Below are positions 44,240 to 56,039 of a DNA stretch of 64,000 nucleotides, piece after piece. This stretch comes from Prosopocoilus inquinatus (Eukaryota; Arthropoda; Insecta; Coleoptera; Lucanidae). Where the stretch lies: NCBI GenBank assembly GCA_036172665.1, contig CM069871.1:8928001-8992000 (forward strand), in the 5' to 3' direction. The position numbers and the translations under genes are program-made. Each line of letters opens with the position of its first letter. Position 1 is the stretch's first letter. A model generated the notes under the pieces. That model was given only the letters and a program-made list of their open reading frames with translations, had not been told where the DNA came from and made no database searches.

Positions 44240-46970
44240 GTGACCTGGAATAAAAAAAGAAATAATGAACAAAATAGAGGGATGTTGGGAGAAAGAAAAA
44301 GGGGTGAGTACTGCCCACAAACTGTTCCATGTATGGAGAAATATTTTGGTACATGGAACATATCAAAGAATAAGGGCATCACTGGAAAAAAAATACATAA
44401 ATTCGATTTCAGAATGTCGACATCTTCCCTTTGTCATCAGTTTCGTCGTTTTTCTCTGATGCCGCTGACCAGTTTCTTACTCATCCTTTCATCAAGGTCA
44501 AATCACACCGATTCTCTCACTTGGTTATTTGGGACCGTTTCAAGTCTTCTTTGGAAAAGCAATTTCAGTGCCATCGGCTTCCGTTCAAGGAATTTTTTCA
44601 TGAACCGAGTCCCAGTTTGGAAGTTCTTCTAGTATTTTGTGATTACAAATTCGTTTTGACGTGAATCTTTCTATTGCATTCATCCATGTCAGTCTTCATC
44701 CTCTTTTCTCCCCTTCCAGTTCGTATACCTCTCTTTCATGTTTATTATTTACATTTACGAGCATAATTTACTCCAATTCTCTCAAAGAATAAGAGCAAGG
44801 ATTGTCATCACTGAAAAAAAAATATGAAACTTCGATTTCAGAATGTCGACGTCTTCCCTTTGTCGTCAGTTTCGTCGTTTTTCTCTGATGCCGCTCACCA
44901 GTTTCTTACTCATCCATTTATCAAGGTCAAATCACACCGATTCTCTCACTCGGTTATTTGGGACCGTTTCAAATCTTCTTTGGAAAAGCAATTTCGGTGC
45001 CAATGGCTTTCGTTCAAGGAATTTTTTCATGAACCGAGTCCCAGTTTGGAAGTTCTTCCAGTCTTTTGTATTTATCTGATTGCAATTTCGTTTTGACGTG
45101 AATCTTTCTATTCCATTCATCCATGTCAGTCTTCATCCTCTTTTCTCCCCTTCCAGTTCGTATACCTCTCTTTCATGTTTATTATTTACATTTACGAGCA
45201 TAATTTACTCCAATTCTCTCAAAGAATAAGAGCAAGGATTGTCATCACTGAAAAAAATATGAAACTTCGATTTCAGAATGTCGACGTCTTCCCTTTGTCG
45301 TCGGTTTCGTCGTTTTTCTCTGATGGCGCTCACCAGTTTCTTACTCATCCATTTATCAAGGTCAAAGCACACCGATTCCCTCACTTGGTTATTTGGGACC
45401 GTTTCAAGTCCGTTGGAGAAGCAGTTTCAGTGCCAATGGCTTCCGTTCAAGGAATTTTTTCATGAACCGAGTCCCAGTTTGGAAGTTCTTCTAGTCTTTT
45501 GTATTTATCTGATTGCAGTTTCGTTTTGACGTGAATCTTTCTATTCCATTCATCCACGTCAGTCTTCATCCTCTTTTCTCCCCTTCCAGTTCGTATACCT
45601 CTCTTTCATGTTTATTATTTACATTTACGAGCATAATTTACTCCAATTCTCTCAAAGAATAAGAGGAAGGATTGTCATCACTGAAAAAAAAAATATAAAA
45701 CTTCGATTTCAGAATGTCGACGTCTTCCCTTTGTCGTCAGTTTCGTCGTTTTTCTCTGATGCCTCTCACCAGTTTCTTACTCATCCATTTATCAAGGTCA
45801 AATCACACCGATTCTCTCACTTGGTTATTTGGGACCGTTTCAAATCTTCTTTGGAAAAGCAATTTCAGTGCCAATGGCTTCCGTTCAAGGAATTTTTTCA
45901 TGAACCGAGTCCCAGTTTGGAAGTTCTTCTAGTCTTTTGTATTTATCTGATTGCAATTTCGTTTTGACGTGAATCTTTCTATTGCATTCATCCATGTCAG
46001 TCTTCATCCTCTTTTCTCCCCTTCCAGTTCGTATACCTCTCTTTCATGTTTATTATTTACATTTACGAGAATAATTTACTCCAATTCTCTCAAAGAATAA
46101 GAGCAAGGATTGTCATCACTGAAAAAAAAATATAAAACTTCGATTTCAGAATGTCGACGTCTTCCCTTTGTCGTCAGTTTCGTCGTTTTTCTCTGATGCC
46201 TCTCACCAGTTTCTTACTCATCCATTCATCAAGGTCAAATCACACCGATTCTCTCACTTGGTTATTTGGGACCGTTTCAAATCTTCTTTGGGAAAGCAAT
46301 TTCGGTGCCAATGGCTTCCGTTCAAGGAATTTTTTCATGAACCGAGTCCCAGTTTGGAAGTTCTTCTAGTCTTTTGTATTTATCTGATTGCAATTTCGTT
46401 TTGACGTGAATCTTTCTATTGCATTCATCCATGTCAGTCTTCATCCTCTTTTCTCCCCTTCCAGTTCGTATACCTCTCTTTCATGTTTATTATTTACATT
46501 TACGAGAATAATTTACTCCAATTCTCTCAAAGAATAAGAGCAAGGATTGTCATCACTGAAAAAAAAATATAAAACTTCGATTTCAGAATGTCGACGTCTT
46601 CCCTTTGTCGTCAGTTTCGTCGTTTTTCTCTGATGCCTCTCACCAGTTTCTTACTCATCCATTCATCAAGGTCAAATCACACCGATTCTCTCACTTGGTT
46701 ATTTGGGACCGTTTCAAATCTTCTTTGGGAAAGCAATTTCGGTGCCAATGGCTTTCGTTCAAGGAATTTTTTCATGAACCGAGTCCCAGTTTGGAAGTTC
46801 TTCCAGTCTTTTGTATTTATCTGATTGCAGTTTCGTTTTGAAGTGAATCTTTCTATTCTATTCATCCACGTCAGTCATCATCCTTTTTTCTCCCCTTCCA
46901 GTTGGTATACATCTCTTTCATGTTTATTATTTACATTTACGAGCACAATTTACTCCAATACTCTCAATTC
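44240..46970. repeat. Tandem array of six ~436-bp units in intron 3 of the takeout-family gene
   Basis: Units are anchored by CGATTTCAGAATGTCGAC at about 44414, 44843, 45278, 45714, 46151 and 46588 (steps 429, 435, 436, 437, 437). Identity is very high among the last five copies; the first and last edges are diverged. Two + frames of 72-119 codons are open in every copy but resemble no protein and have no consistent splice or start context. I treat them as by-products of young duplication. Confidence 0.9.
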
Positions 46971-48235
46971 TTCCAGCAGCTTCAGAAAATTCAAAGAATT
47001 TTGGGTTCCAATTTGAAAGTCTTCTTCCTTTTCATTTATCTGATTGCAGATTTCCTTCTGACTTGGATATTTCTATTTCACCATCTCTTTGTTACCTGCG
47101 TTTCTTCCTCATCTCCTCTTCTTGTTTCTCACGCCTAATTTATTCTTATAAAAAAAACCATAACTGCTCAACAAATTTTTTCATGATCTCTTTATCATTT
47201 AGGTAATTTTTCATTCTTTATTTTCAAAAGATACCTAGCGGACTTCACGAGTACTTTAGTCATCCTCTAGAATGATTGGTTTCGGAAGTCCTTTTAAGAG
47301 GAAAGTATTGAACAGTTAGATGGAAGGTTTATAATACGGCTTTATTCGATTACCAATCAATTTGGATTCCGTCAAAGTTTTTTGATGATGTCCTTGAATA
47401 CACAATAAGATTTTTAATTTACTTCAAGGAGGGGATTTCGAAAACGGGAAGCCAAATGTTGCGACTTGTGAATTGGCGAAAACCCCCGAAGAAAATCTTT
47501 TAAACTTTTATTTTGCTGCATTCGTGATCCTCTGAGGTCTCACTTCTGACAGGACTTTTAAGAGCACTTGCTTTAAGCGTAATGAGTGGAGCTTTTGAAA
47601 TCCTTTTTACTTTCGGAAACTAGTGGATGTGTGGGTTTTATTCTAACTTGGATCTTTTTTGGAACGCTATTTCAAGAACTAATTCCTCCTCAACATGGCC
47701 AAGTCATCATTCGCCTTATTATATAAGTTCCTTTCCAAATTCAACCAATTTAATCAAGAAGGAATCTAAAAATTTGCCATAATGTGTCTCATTGCAAAAG
47801 AAAACATTCTCCTGGTGGGAACAGTGTCCTCTTAACGAAGAAAAATCTGAATTTAATTGAATTGTTCACATCTGGAAGTTTTTTTTTTAGAAAATGTTCA
47901 CCCGAAGGAATTTGCAAGGAAAACCAAAAATGGGAATGAGGGAAAATTTTCTCCATGTTGATGCTATTAACAAATTTGATTTTGGCGAAAAGTTTTCCCA
48001 GAATAAATCAGGAATTATCTATAATCCAATTCATCAAAATCACATAATCATGACCTTTATTGAAAAGAAAATTACAGTCACTTTCTAAATTTGAATTCAT
48101 TCTCGTAGAAGTTAATCCTCGTTCATTGAACACAAATTGCATTTTAATTAATTAATTATTTATGAATGCACACAGATAATGTTACGCAATCAAATTTCAA
48201 CAACAATATTTAATTTGTGAGGGCTTGGGGGCGAA
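46971..48235. other. Intron 3 remainder, no exon seen
   Basis: AT-rich DNA with a weak direct-repeat character near the array edge. Small frames without motifs. Confidence 0.5.
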
Positions 48236-48360
48236 AGGAAATCAGAATTCACTTTATTAGCATCAAATCGAAACAAAGAAAGGAAGAGAGAAAGCACATC
48301 GGGATAATCAGGAAACCTAACTTACTGGCATCAAATCAACAGGACCTTGAACCACAACAA
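48236..48360 (-). repeat. Decayed tandem copies of the exon 3 end and its splice donor
   Basis: CTTACTGGCATCAAATCAAC followed by AGGACCTTGAACC (48321-48353) repeats the end of exon 3 (48416-48446) about 95 bp away. A weaker third copy lies near 48250-48280. On the minus strand the copy keeps the donor A|GTAAGT, but its reading frame has TGA where exon 3 has the tryptophan of CWFDA. Confidence 0.7.
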
Positions 48361-48419
48361 TAAAACTTATGGGAACATATTAGCGAAAGCGAATCAGGAT
48401 AATTTGGGTCCATACTTAC

Positions 48420-48645
48420 TGGCGTCAAACCAACAGGATCCTGAACCACGCAGCGGTATAACCAAGATCCTGCCAAGCAGCTTATAATTTCCATCAATCC
48501 TGAGCCTTGGCAAAAAGAGTTCCGTGTAGAAATCGTGAGTTATTGGGTCGACGTTGTTGTACAGGATTTTCGTGTTCCCGAATCCTAGCACGGTTACGTT
48601 CGTCAAGGACGCGTTTACGTTCACAGGGCCCGTCCCTTGAAGGAT
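48420..48645 (-). CDS. Takeout/JHBP-family protein, exon 3
   Basis: Acceptor TTTTTTTAG|ATCC to donor GCCA|GTAAGT, 226 bp. Encodes ILQGTGPVNVNASLTNVTVL, GFGNTKILYNNVDPITHDFY, TELFLPRLRIDGNYKLLGRI and LVIPLRGSGSCWFDA. The pattern LRIDGNYKLLGRILVIPLRG is the central strand pair of the takeout/JHBP domain (usually G-x-Y-x-x-x-G-x-L-L-x-L-P-I-x-G-x-G). Confidence 0.92.
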
Positions 48646-49144
48646 CTAAAAAAATTGGGACAACAGTTTTGGGGCCAAGCGGGAAAGTTATTTTCTTTGT
48701 GGCGCGAGCTAAATTTGAATGTTATTTTAATTCATAACGCGGAGAATTTTGAGCGCGAAGTTCTGCCAAGTTAGTTGGCGGTTTTGGACGTAAACATTTG
48801 TCACCTTTACGTTTGCAAAAAAAAAAAAAATGCTCACTCAGATGTTTTGACATGTTTGGTTGTAACTGTTCATCATGTTACGCAAGGTTGTACTTGCGTA
48901 CAAGATTGGAGATAACTCAAAATTTATCTTAGCCAGGCGTTTTTGACCAAAATCTTGCTTCAACTTTAACCAAAATTGTGAAGACCAATAAAACTAAAGA
49001 TAGCTTAATTGCATTATGTTATGATGAAACTCAAAGAGCATAAAATTTCATCGCTACCTTCAAAGTCTTAACGAGTATAGCTTGCGACATTATTGTATTG
49101 CAACAAGAAAATTAATTGCAGATTAATTAAATTGTGTTATTATA

Positions 49145-49446
49145 CAGGGAAGGGCAAAAGTATGGAACCGGCTTAATATTTCGAAAACTCTTTGACGTAT
49201 CTATTTGAAATTTCGTGTGTAATTCAGGATAAATAAGACCTACATTACCAATTTGTTTCAATTGTTTATCTGCTCTTGTTTCTGAGATCCAATGCCTACC
49301 TGATTTCTTTTTTAAATGACAACCTGCTGATTTTTTTCCTCTATTTAATAGTTCGCTTAATTCTTTAAACGACCACCAAATTTCAAATGGATACGTCAAA
49401 CAGTTTTCGACATATTAAGCCGGTTCCATGCTTTTGTCCTTCCCCG
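49145..49446. mobile_element. 302-bp MITE with TA flanks (CAGGGAAGGGCAAAAGTATG)
   Basis: Left TA|CAGGGAAGGGCAAAAGTATG and right CATGCTTTTGTCCTTCCCCG|TA are terminal inverted repeats that extend inward about 58 bp (GGCTTAATATTTCGAAAACT...). It lies in intron 2 of the takeout-family gene. Confidence 0.9.
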
Positions 49447-49654
49447 TATTTGTTTTCATATTTTTAAAACGACTTTTATTGAAGTTTGCATTAGTTCTAT
49501 CTTTAAAACAATACATAATCTTGTGGCCTTCTAGTTTTTTGTTAAAACTAATATTTTTGTCGAATATCAAACATTAGACCATTTTTCTTAACTTTTTCAT
49601 CAAACGTTATTTTCTCGAAAATTTTCTTATGTAACAGATAAATATTTTTATGTA

Positions 49655-49881
49655 GTCGTTTAGAGAATTAAAGGAGCTATTAAATACAGGAAAGAAATCA
49701 GCAGGTTGTCATTTAAAAAAAAATCAGTAGGCGTTGAATCTCAGAAACAAGAGCAGACGAACAATTGAAACAAATTGGTAAAGCAGGTCTTATTGACTCT
49801 AAATCACATACCAAATTTCAAACAGATACGTCAAAGAGTTTTCGAAATATTAAGCCGATTCCATACTTTTGCCCTTCCCTG
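49655..49881. mobile_element. Truncated second copy of the same MITE
   Basis: GAAACAAATTGGTAAAGCAG...TTTTCGAAATATTAAGCCGA followed by TTCCATACTTTTGCCC...CCCTG|TA matches the right part of 49145-49446. The left terminus is missing. Confidence 0.75.
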
Positions 49882-50889
49882 TATATTATTTTATGATGAT
49901 TCAACAAATTGAAAATAGACAACCCATTCTACTTCCATGTTTTTAGTGCACTGCAAAAACAAAGTTATTTAAGATTTGATTGGTGGTTTGCCTTCTTTAA
50001 AATCTTTGGAGGTACGATTCAAAATGTACGAAAAAGTCACATGAATGGTTGGTTGGCAAAAAAAAAAAAAAAAATTGTCGGCTAAAAACTATTTTTTTAT
50101 TAGTCTACGTTACTGTGCCCATTTCATTTTCCCTTTTTGATATTTACTTTTTTTTTTAATAATTATTTAAGAGTGCAGAATTAAAAGAATTATTACAGCC
50201 GAAATAATAACGAATAAGAAGTTTATAAGTTAGAATAAAAACGTGTTTTGAATTGTTTTCTTTTTTGGTGTCTGATTTAACTTAAACATATAGGGTGTGT
50301 GAAATTAAGTGGGTAAGCGGAAACGGTAGTTGTGATGGTGTTTTCGTCAAGGATCGGTAGGGGTCTTTATTTATAAGGAAAAAAAGTTGCGTTGAAACTT
50401 GAAAGAAAAAAAACACATTTTAGATTTTTGCATAAAAAGGGACTTTTTTAAATGAATTTCTTAAGTCAGCAGCTTTTTGCAGTTCCATCAAATAGCTACA
50501 AATTAAAAATAAGATTGATTTTGCGTTTACTTATACATATACACGACGATTAGATTTGTTTATCCTGATTCCACATAGCTCTTTTTATTTACATTCAATT
50601 ATGTTGCAACATAGGGAGATATGTGGAGGTCAATGCATAATATTCTAGGATTTGTTGACTGTTTATTGGGTTTCATCTGAGTTTCATAAATAAATCACAA
50701 AAAGTGATGTGGAATCGGAATAATAAATTCCGATCGCCCGATACATTTTTTTAAATTTAAATTTGGGGGTTGTCAATCGTTTCAAAGCTTCGTTTCCCTT
50801 TTCTTTTCGTTATTTAAAATGAAATTTACGTTTTCCGAATTTTCATGTTTCAAATCAATTAAAAAAATGTAAATAAAAACTTCCAGCTC

Positions 50890-52320
50890 TACAGGGTGAT
50901 TCAAAATAAGTGCCCGACCCGTTAACCACCGATACTATTCCACATCCCGAGCCAAATATTGTGCGTTATAAATTAATTGAACAGGTGTCACATCAAACAA
51001 TTTCGTTGTCAAAAAAATTTTTTTTTTAAAATAATTTAAGTATGCAATCAAATACAGCGCTATACTTATTTAAAATGAACATTAAATTTTACAAATTTTC
51101 ATGTTTTGAATGAAAAAAGAAAATTTAAAAATAAAAAATCACCAACTTCCAGCTCTACAGGGTGATTCAAAATAAGTGTCTGACCTGTTAACCGCAGATG
51201 CTGTTCTTCATCTTGAACCAAGTGATATACGAAATAAATTAATCGAACAGATCTCGTATCAAACAAATTTCTTAAGGAAAGAATTTTTTTTGAAAATTAT
51301 TTGTAATGTACTGTACTTATCTAAAGTGAATGTTAAATTTTACGAATTTTTCATGTTTTGAACGATGAAAAATTTAAATAAAAAATCATCAACTTCAGTA
51401 CAGGATGATTCAAAATAAGTGTCCGACTTGTTAATCACAGATGCTATTCTACATCCTGAGCCAAGTGATATTAAAAATAAATTAATTGAACGGGTGCCAT
51501 CATCAAATAAGTTTCCTCGAGAAAGAAATCTGCATTTAGAGCAACAGGTGTCAAGGTTAACGACTTTGGTGGACGGAAGTGTTAGAAACAGAGACCCAAG
51601 AAAGAAGTAAATTTGAACTAAAATCAAGGCACGAGATGAAATGGAAGTTACGGAGATTGATTAATTAATTTCCTTGAACAAAAATGATAATACAAAAGAA
51701 ATCGCAAACAAATTAGGAATCAAATTAACATACGGGAAAAGGAAGATAAAAAGAGAACTGCATAGAAAAACGCAATGCACGTATAGAATAATAGGAAATG
51801 ACAACAGCGAAAAAGTTAATTAATAGTTTGAAGCGTCAGAAAGTTATGGAAACCAGAAACGCTTTAAAATGTTATCGACTTAAAAGGAAGAAAAAATCTA
51901 TGTTTTAACATAGCATCATCGCACGAGCAAACTTTTGTTGAATGTCAGTTTAGTTGATGAAAACTCCATTATCACAATTGAGTTTTTGTTGTCACAATAA
52001 TGGGAATCATTGCCCGACATTAGTGAGTCATTCATCAATCATGCGACTAATTATAAGGCGCATAACAAGAATATCAAATCGCGTAACTGTTACAAAAATC
52101 ATAAGTTACATCACATTCGCTTTCTGTTGACACAGTGACAAAGTTTGTACCATACTAAACAGCTAGTCAACTCGATTTGAAAAATACGTTTCCACTTAGG
52201 ATTAAAATGAGGTTAATTTTCGAAATGACTCCGATAAATTTATTTTTTGCATTTCGTTCTTGCCTGACCTTAGTAAATACGCCCCTAACGAATCAGGCAC
52301 TTATTACGAATCACCCTGTA
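50890..52320. mobile_element. Element with triplicated left end (ACAGGGTGATTCAAAATAAG)
   Basis: The left end occurs at 50891, 51157 and 51400 (steps 266 and 243), each followed by GTGTCCGACC(C/T)GTTAA and a similar ~200 bp. A matching inverted end, CAGGCACTTATTACGAATCA followed by CCCTGTA, closes at 52320, and another isolated end is at 52730-52772. Interior frames resemble no transposase. Confidence 0.7.
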
Positions 52321-52932
52321 TTTTCAACTGAAACATTTTTAAAAATTTAAATCGAAAAAATAAAATCTGTGTTAATAAAGTACCGACACGAATGACGTCA
52401 CAATGAATGATTAACCATTCGCAAGTGGCATTGTCGGCGTTGGTTCTTGTTCGTTTGTTTTCATTTGTTTTGTTTCGTGTTGAAACTCGTCATGAATCAT
52501 TCTGTATTTTACGCATCCGGAATGCGTGTGAACTAAACTTTATAGGAGAATCGCAATTAAGATTAGAATGCTCTATAGGATACATTTTTTTTACCAACAA
52601 ACTGTATTACTTCAATCAATTAATTATTAATTAATCACCTAATTATTACTTGACATTAATTACTTAATTATTAATTGACAAAAATAGAGACGATGTTAGT
52701 GGCCTGAATAAACAATAAAAATTGACTAAAGGGCCATAACGGTTCGGACACGTATTATGAATAACCCTGTATATAAAATTTAATTATTGAAAATAAATTC
52801 CGGGATGGCCAAATTTTCAATCATGACTACCAACCAACTCTGACAGTAATTTATTAAAATCTGACTGAATGAACCTGATTTTCTTAAAAGTTCTGCAATT
52901 AATAAGTTCATTTTTAAATTTTTAGTCATCAC

Positions 52933-53075
52933 TAGGGAACGGAATTATATATTTTGTTCGATTAAATACAAACGAGGCGGCAAACGTGTAACACTGCAGT
53001 GACATGTGAATGCAAACGCTCTCTTTGCCGCCTCGTTCGAAATAAACCCGAACAAAATGTATAATTCCGTCCTGT
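52933..53075. mobile_element. 143-bp foldback MITE with 9-bp target duplication
   Basis: TAGGGAACGGAATTATA at the left mirrors TATAATTCCGTCCTGT at the right; inner arms AACGAGGCGGCAAA / TTTGCCGCCTCGTT pair as well. AGTCATCAC directly flanks both sides (52924-52932 and 53076-53084), so insertion made an 8-9 bp duplication, as hAT- or Mutator-type elements do. Confidence 0.9.
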
Positions 53076-53653
53076 AGTCATCACAGTCATTCAAATAACA
53101 GATACAAAAAAAAAATTAGCTCTTTGGCAATCACATGATCTGTTTAGGAGTACCAACTTAATAGAGACAATAAAAAAATGTGAAATTTATAATTGCTTAA
53201 TTCAAGCTTTAAAGTCCATCCAAGGTCACCTTATTGGCCCTCTTTATTAACAGTTAATTACAAAATAGTTTAACCCGTGACCACCTTGAATACTTATCGC
53301 TATTTTTTGTTGTGTCATAAAGCAAAATTTCACAAAACGAAAGCCCAATTTAAGAAGAAAGAAATGACTTTTAAGAATAGAAGAAAAAAAGAATTCTAAT
53401 TTCTTTCTTTGTTTAGATCAGCGAGCCCAAGAGCTTTTTAAAATCAACGAAAACGCAAACTTAAAATTAATTTATTAATCATTCCTCTGAAAACTTCGCT
53501 GTAGAAAAATTCTGTAACTTATGTAAATTTACGATGTAATCTAATTCTTGTGTGTACAGTCGCGCTCACTTCAAATGATACGAGATGTTACACAAGCTCT
53601 TAAGGGTCTATTTTTTGTTGCGATGTGTATACTGAAAGAAATGTTTAAAATAC

Positions 53654-53802
53654 CTTGATGACAGGTACTTTTAAGGGATCCAAAGGGTCCAACTTAATTT
53701 CCTCGATACCCCCCGGAATTTTATCAAAAAGCCCCTGCACCGCATCCGTGGAGCAATTGACGAAGTTCGATTCCCTAATTCGGCACGTCCTGACATAATC
53801 AG
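53654..53802 (-). CDS. Takeout/JHBP-family protein, exon 2
   Basis: Acceptor TTTTTCCAG|CT to donor ATCAAG|GTATTT, 149 bp. It encodes (P)DYVRTCRIRESNFVNCSTDA followed by VQGLFDKIPGGIEEIKLDPL and DPLKVPVIK. Two cysteines 11 positions apart (TC...NC) form the conserved N-terminal disulfide, and LDPLDPL matches the family signature after it. Confidence 0.92.
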
Positions 53803-53856
53803 CTGGAAAAACACTCAATTAGGATTGGCCCACCCCCTCGTCGCCCCCGCACTCAC

Positions 53857-53923
53857 GTTGCACGCTGATCAAAGAAACTACCCCATCGACCACCACCGCA
53901 AGCACCAGCACCAAGAGCAACAT
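53857..53923 (-). CDS. Takeout/JHBP-family protein, exon 1 with signal peptide
   Basis: ATG (53923-53921) in AAAC-ATG context opens MLLLVLVLAVVVDGVVSLIS, then VQ, and ends at CAAC|GTGAGT. The stretch is a clear secretory signal peptide. With exons 2-5 the lengths 67+149+226+150+161 sum to 753 bp, exactly 250 codons plus stop, with every phase matching; the mature ~230 residues are the usual size. The family carries juvenile hormone or other hydrophobic ligands in haemolymph or chemosensory fluid. The ligand cannot be told from sequence, and I do not assign a specific member. Confidence 0.9.
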
Positions 53924-54229
53924 GTTTACTGGCGCAGCCTCGTCGGATGCCGTCGAATGCGCTGTTTCGCCACTTTCACTTGTGGTCTGCGGTCAGTTCT
54001 GTTGTTATGTAATGGTTTATTCTCCGGCGTAATACTTTTTTTTTGTACTGGTTATCGATTTAAAGTAAAGGACACGTCATGCTTACACTCAGACAACCGT
54101 TTTGCTTACGCTTACGAGTCAATGTTGTAAGAAGCAAAAAAATTAATTCATAACGCAAGTAACAACAAATCTCCTTCATTCAGTTCCGTTCCGTGGTTTA
54201 ACTCATTGCCTTTGCAACGCAAGTGAGGT
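53924..54229. promoter_or_regulatory. Upstream region of the takeout-family gene
   Basis: About 300 bp upstream on the minus strand. No convincing TATA box or initiator pair could be fixed. The + frame 53825-54130 is antisense to exon 1 and is not a gene. Confidence 0.25.
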
Positions 54230-55030
54230 AAGGGATAGGAGGAGACTGATTACCACCAAACGGGGTTTAGTTAAATAATTGAAAAAAGCCAAGAGGTCCT
54301 ATCAAATAATATTTAGATAGAATCAACCTCGGATGATTATCAGTAGAATTGGGTGGTACTAAAATTACTTCCTCCAAAAACAAAGAAGACAATAAAGTTC
54401 TTGAACGCAGATAGTAGGAGTGTGGTTTTCATCATCGTTTTATTCATCAAATCCTCTGGTTCTCTTAATGGAAGAGAGCTAAGAGGTCTAAGAGAGGATG
54501 GGGTTCGTTCAAATAATATTTAGAAAGAATCAACCATGGATTATTAAAGAAAAAGTTTTGAAGTCGAAGACCTTATGAATAGAATTGTATGGTTTTAAAT
54601 TTATTTCCTCAAAAAAAAAAAAAAACGAAGAAGGAAACAAAGTACTTGAACCAAAGATGAGAGGAGTGTGGTTACCATCGTTGTATTCATCAAACCCTTT
54701 GGCTTTCTTAATTAAAAGAAAAGTCGAAAGGGGTTCATTCAGGTAATAGTTACGATAGAATCAGCCATGGATTACCAAAGAAAATTCTCTGATGTCGAAA
54801 ACCATGTCAAGAGAAATGGGTACGAAGTTTCTTCTTCCGAAAACAAAGTACTTGAACAAGGAGGAGAAGGAGTGTAGATACCGCCATATCCACTGAATTT
54901 GGTAATGGAAAAAGCCAAGAGGTCGATGGGGGTTCATTCATACAATATTGATGATGATAACATTGAACTATTAATCAGATTCTTTTATATCGAAGACTTT
55001 GCCAATAGAAATGGATACTGAAGTTTCTTC
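54230..55030. repeat. Degenerate tandem repeat, about four ~210-230 bp units
   Basis: AAATAATATTTAGAAAGAAT followed by CAACCATGGATTA and variants recur near 54305, 54515, 54735 and 54935. Each is followed by a CGAAGACCTT...AATAGAA...TTTCTTCCTCCAAAA stretch. Confidence 0.65.
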
Positions 55031-55133
55031 TTCCAGAAGCAACAAAAGCAAACACGTTTAAATAATTAGCACAATTAAAAAAAAATGAGTTCTAAAAGTT
55101 CTTGTTGGTGGCCAAGAGGTGGCAGCACTCTCT

Positions 55134-55311
55134 AAATTAGGCCATTCACTAGAGAACAAGTTGGGCCAGATGCAAGGTCAACATGTTCGTAAGTTGCTGG
55201 CTTCTGGAGAAATACTCAAAAGCTAAGACGTGAGCCTGAGCTTATTGCTCCGCATATGGCGAACATGTCGAGCAAGTTGCCCAAAATGTTTCCCAGTGAA
55301 TAGCCTGGTTT
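55134..55311. mobile_element. Foldback MITE
   Basis: AAATTAGGCCATTCACTAGA...CAACATGTTCG pairs with CGAACATGTCGAGCAAGTTG...CAGTGAATAGCCTGGTTT. About 178 bp. Confidence 0.75.
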
Positions 55312-55319
55312 AGATTTGA

Positions 55320-56035
55320 GACGAGTGTGACTAAAAAACTAAAAACAAACAAAACAAAAGGCTTTCCTGGTCAAATTACCAAAAGTAAATGAATGGAGAA
55401 CTTAATTCAATTAAAAGAAACAAAGGAAAACTCGAATAACGAATACTGAAATTAGAAGAGAAGACGAACAAAAAAAACAGATAAACAAAAATCAAAACTA
55501 ACAAGAAAACTAAAGAAGAACTAAAAAAGAACTGTATATCGAAATATCCACAAAGAAAAAAAAACGACGACGACCAAACATAGGTAAAAGAAGACGGACG
55601 TTTCTGGAGTGGACTGGAACTTCTGGAATCGCTAACAGAAAATAAGAGAAGTACAGTTACTGTAACACGAAACGTTAATACGGCAAAAAGAAATTAAAAA
55701 ATATGAAGAAAAAAAAGGATTTCATTTTTTTAAACTTCGCGCCGGAAATCGTTGACTTTTCATTTGTTCTTTCTGTTTTTGGATAACAGTAAAATTCTTG
55801 TCTGCGGAAGCCCTTCCATATCCAATACATACAATGCTAATCATAAGGCTTACATAATTCCAATGGAAAATCTGAGGCATTCGCTTTTAAAATAAATCAA
55901 TCAATCAAGATCTCCGGGGTAGAAAAGAAAATTAAAAACGAGGCCGCTTTATAACTTCTAATGTATTATATTATACGGATTGAAGACTTTCAGTTTAACC
56001 AACAATAGCAAAGAGCATATATGGAGCGTGTTGCG
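55320..56035. other. A-rich intergenic DNA, no gene seen
   Basis: Long A-rich stretches (ACAAACAAAACAAAAGG and the like) and no supported frame. Confidence 0.45.
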
Positions 56036-56039
56036 ATGA

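Noticed and set aside
44414..46841. Open frames of 72-119 codons repeated in six copies, as if a tandem gene family
   Set aside because: Two overlapping + frames are open in the same DNA, the unit has no promoter-like or conserved splice pattern, and the peptides resemble nothing. The frames are a by-product of near-identical tandem units.
49127..49399. 90-codon minus frame
   Set aside because: It lies inside the TA-flanked MITE at 49145-49446.
53825..54130. 101-codon + strand frame
   Set aside because: It is antisense to exon 1 and the promoter of the takeout-family gene.
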